Shown piece by piece: positions 62,881 to 64,000 of a stretch of DNA of 64,000 bases. The stretch spans positions 1-64,000 of the forward strand of contig NZ_JAAVNE010000019.1 in assembly GCF_012103215.1 (NCBI RefSeq), read 5' to 3'. Made by a program: the position numbers and the translations under genes. This DNA is from Falsiroseomonas selenitidurans (GTDB taxonomy: Bacteria > Pseudomonadota > Alphaproteobacteria > Acetobacterales > Acetobacteraceae). How positions within the stretch are numbered: position 1 is the stretch's first letter; each line of letters starts with the position of its first letter. The notes beneath the pieces were generated by a model, which worked only from the letters and a program-made list of their open reading frames with translations, was not told the origin of the DNA and did no database searches.

Positions 62881-64000
62881 CCCGGCTGTTCCGCGGCGAT
62901 GGCGGCGGCGGCCAGCGCCCAGGCTTCCTCGCCCAGCCGCGCCAGGCCTTCCGCATCCTGCGGCAGGTCCAGCGCCTCCCGTGCCGGGGCGGGCACCTTG
63001 GCGCGCAGGGTGGCGAGGTCCGCCAGCAGGGCGGCGCTGCGCGCCGGGTCGGCCAGACCGGCCTCGAAGGCGGCGCGCAGCGGGTCCAGCGCGGCGGCTT
63101 CCAGGCCGCGGCGCGGGCGGGTGCGCAGGCGCACGGCCTCGATGAACAGGGTGCCGCCGGCCTCGATGGCGGCGTTGCGGCATTCGGCGGCCAGGCGCTC
63201 GGCATCCGTGGCGAGGCCGGGCAACGCCTCCCCGGTCAGCAGCAGCCGGGCCAGCACGGGGCGGTCCTCGGCCTCCGCCAGCGCCCGGCCGACCGCCTCG
63301 GCGAGGCGGCTGGCGAGCGGCGCCTCCTCCGCCGCCTCCACCTCCAGCAGCGCCCAGCGGAGGTTGTCCACGGCGCGGTGTTCCACCGCCACCACCTGGC
63401 CCTCCTCCACTGTCACCAGGCTGCAGCCCTTGGCGCCGGTCTCGCGGATATGGCGGCCCTGGGTGTTGCCGGGGAAGACGATCCACGGGCGCTCGGCCAG
63501 CACCTGGCGCCGGTGGATATGGCCCAGCGCCCAGTAGTCGTAGCCCTTCAGCCGCAGCAGGCCGGGGTCGCAGGGGGCGTAGGTCTCGTGCTCGCCGGGG
63601 TCGTTGCCGGAGGTGTGCAGCACGCCGATGTTCAGCCAGCCGCGGCGCGGTTCGGGATAGCCGGGCGTGAGATCCTCCGGCACGGCGCGGTTGGGGAAGG
63701 AATGGCCGTGCAGGACGACGGAAAGCCCACCCACCTCATGCGTCTGGCAGGTGCGGGTGGAGAATTCGAAGACGTTCGCCGGCAGCGCCAGGTCGCGGGT
63801 GATGACGCTGCGCGCGTCGTGGTTGCCGCGCAGCAGGAAGCAGGGGCGCCCGAGGCGCTTCATCTGCGCCGCCACGAACAGGCCGGTGGAGAAATCCTTC
63901 CAGTCGCCGTCATACAGGTCGCCGGCGATGATGACGAAGGCCACCTCCTCGGCGATCGCCAGGTCGATCATGGCGGCGAAGGCGCGGCGGGTGCAGTCGC
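62877..64000 (-). CDS. SbcD/YhaO-like metallophosphoesterase, N-terminus beyond window
   Basis: A calcineurin-type nuclease partner of the adjacent ATPase; 374 visible codons. Metal motifs are AGDLYDGDW, RGNHDAR, HGHSFPN and GHIHRR. The reading frame stays open to the right edge (preceding residues read CTRRAFAA), so the first metal motif (DxH) and about 50 residues lie outside. The internal ATG at 63971 is not the true start. The C-terminal third is helical, as in the capping domain. The stop overlaps the ATPase start. Confidence 0.88.
   Translation of the reverse strand, partial: DCTRRAFAAMIDLAIAEEVAFVIIAGDLYDGDWKDFSTGLFVAAQMKRLGRPCFLLRGNHDARSVITRDLALPANVFEFSTRTCQTHEVGGLSVVLHGHSFPNRAVPEDLTPGYPEPRRGWLNIGVLHTSGNDPGEHETYAPCDPGLLRLKGYDYWALGHIHRRQVLAERPWIVFPGNTQGRHIRETGAKGCSLVTVEEGQVVAVEHRAVDNLRWALLEVEAAEEAPLASRLAEAVGRALAEAEDRPVLARLLLTGEALPGLATDAERLAAECRNAAIEAGGTLFIEAVRLRTRPRRGLEAAALDPLRAAFEAGLADPARSAALLADLATLRAKVPAPAREALDLPQDAEGLARLGEEAWALAAAAIAAEQPG

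Noticed and set aside
59350..63537. Very long open frame (about 1395 codons) on the plus strand
   Set aside because: It is antisense to the YhaN-like ATPase and the phosphoesterase, has low-complexity Gly/Arg/Gln composition and no domain; long antisense frames are expected at this GC content.

Overview
This is a 64 kb, very GC-rich chromosomal window that I read as an alphaproteobacterium of the Rhodospirillales, most likely Acetobacteraceae (Roseomonas-like). The grounds are inference from sequence and gene order: strong G/C third-position bias, the lptF-lptG-lptD-surA-rsmA run, the divergent rnd/aspS pair, an EipB (DUF1849) protein after aspS, a DUF2066 protein divergent from purM-purN, an alphaproteobacterial aa3-type cytochrome oxidase subunit IV microprotein, an Hda-type gene beside ppk1/ppx, and orphan Bug-type solute-binding proteins. 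I saw no rRNA or tRNA gene, CRISPR array, insertion sequence or prophage.

Layout. 1-2.6 kb: a cut-off alanine/lysine-rich protein, an alpha/beta hydrolase, a PH-like membrane protein and a D-2-hydroxyacid dehydrogenase. 2.6-9.8 kb (minus strand): LPS export and outer-membrane biogenesis (lptF, lptG, lptD, surA, rsmA) without the usual pdxA. 9.8-16.2 kb: a trypsin-like lipoprotein translationally coupled to a D-2-hydroxyglutarate-type FAD dehydrogenase, a split chromate transporter, a Bug protein, and a quinone oxidoreductase divergent from an AraC regulator with palindromes between them. 16.3-18.8 kb: an exported esterase-713-like hydrolase, a small RTX protein with a double-glycine leader, and a divergent Pro/Gly-rich protein. 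18.8-25.2 kb: threonylcarbamoyl-AMP synthase, CysQ, two PepA paralogues separated by a hairpin cluster, HolC and a cell-wall amidase. 25.3-31.5 kb: a second Bug protein, an ABC-F ATPase, a nucleoside deaminase, Ndk, a 52-residue cytochrome oxidase subunit IV, PurN and PurM. 31.6-38.8 kb (plus strand): DUF2066, CDP-alcohol phosphatidyltransferase, AI-2E permease, HdaA-like, Ppk1, Ppx. 39-50 kb: SYLF protein, RNase D, AspRS, EipB, an asparaginase homologue with a changed motif residue, a thioesterase, a MATE pump, an exported hydrolase, and an overlapping response regulator/cytosolic histidine kinase pair. 50.3-54.5 kb: a sugar-acid operon (IlvD/Edd dehydratase, DHRS6/LRA5-like dehydrogenase, FAH-type hydrolase) followed by two small genes. 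54.6-59.3 kb: a phytase-like esterase, a VOC protein, a decayed AraC gene and an altronate/galactarate-type dehydratase. 59.4-64 kb: an SbcC/YhaN-like ATPase and an SbcD/YhaO-like phosphoesterase that runs off the end.

Beyond housekeeping, the points most worth a second look are the double-glycine leader on the RTX protein, a family of GC-rich hairpins found only at convergent gene ends, the palindrome cluster between the pepA genes, the IlvD-SDR-FAH sugar-acid module with its small partners, the asparaginase with Asp replaced by Ala in its catalytic motif, and the AraC pseudogene beside an intact VOC gene. Nothing here is clearly an undescribed multi-gene system.
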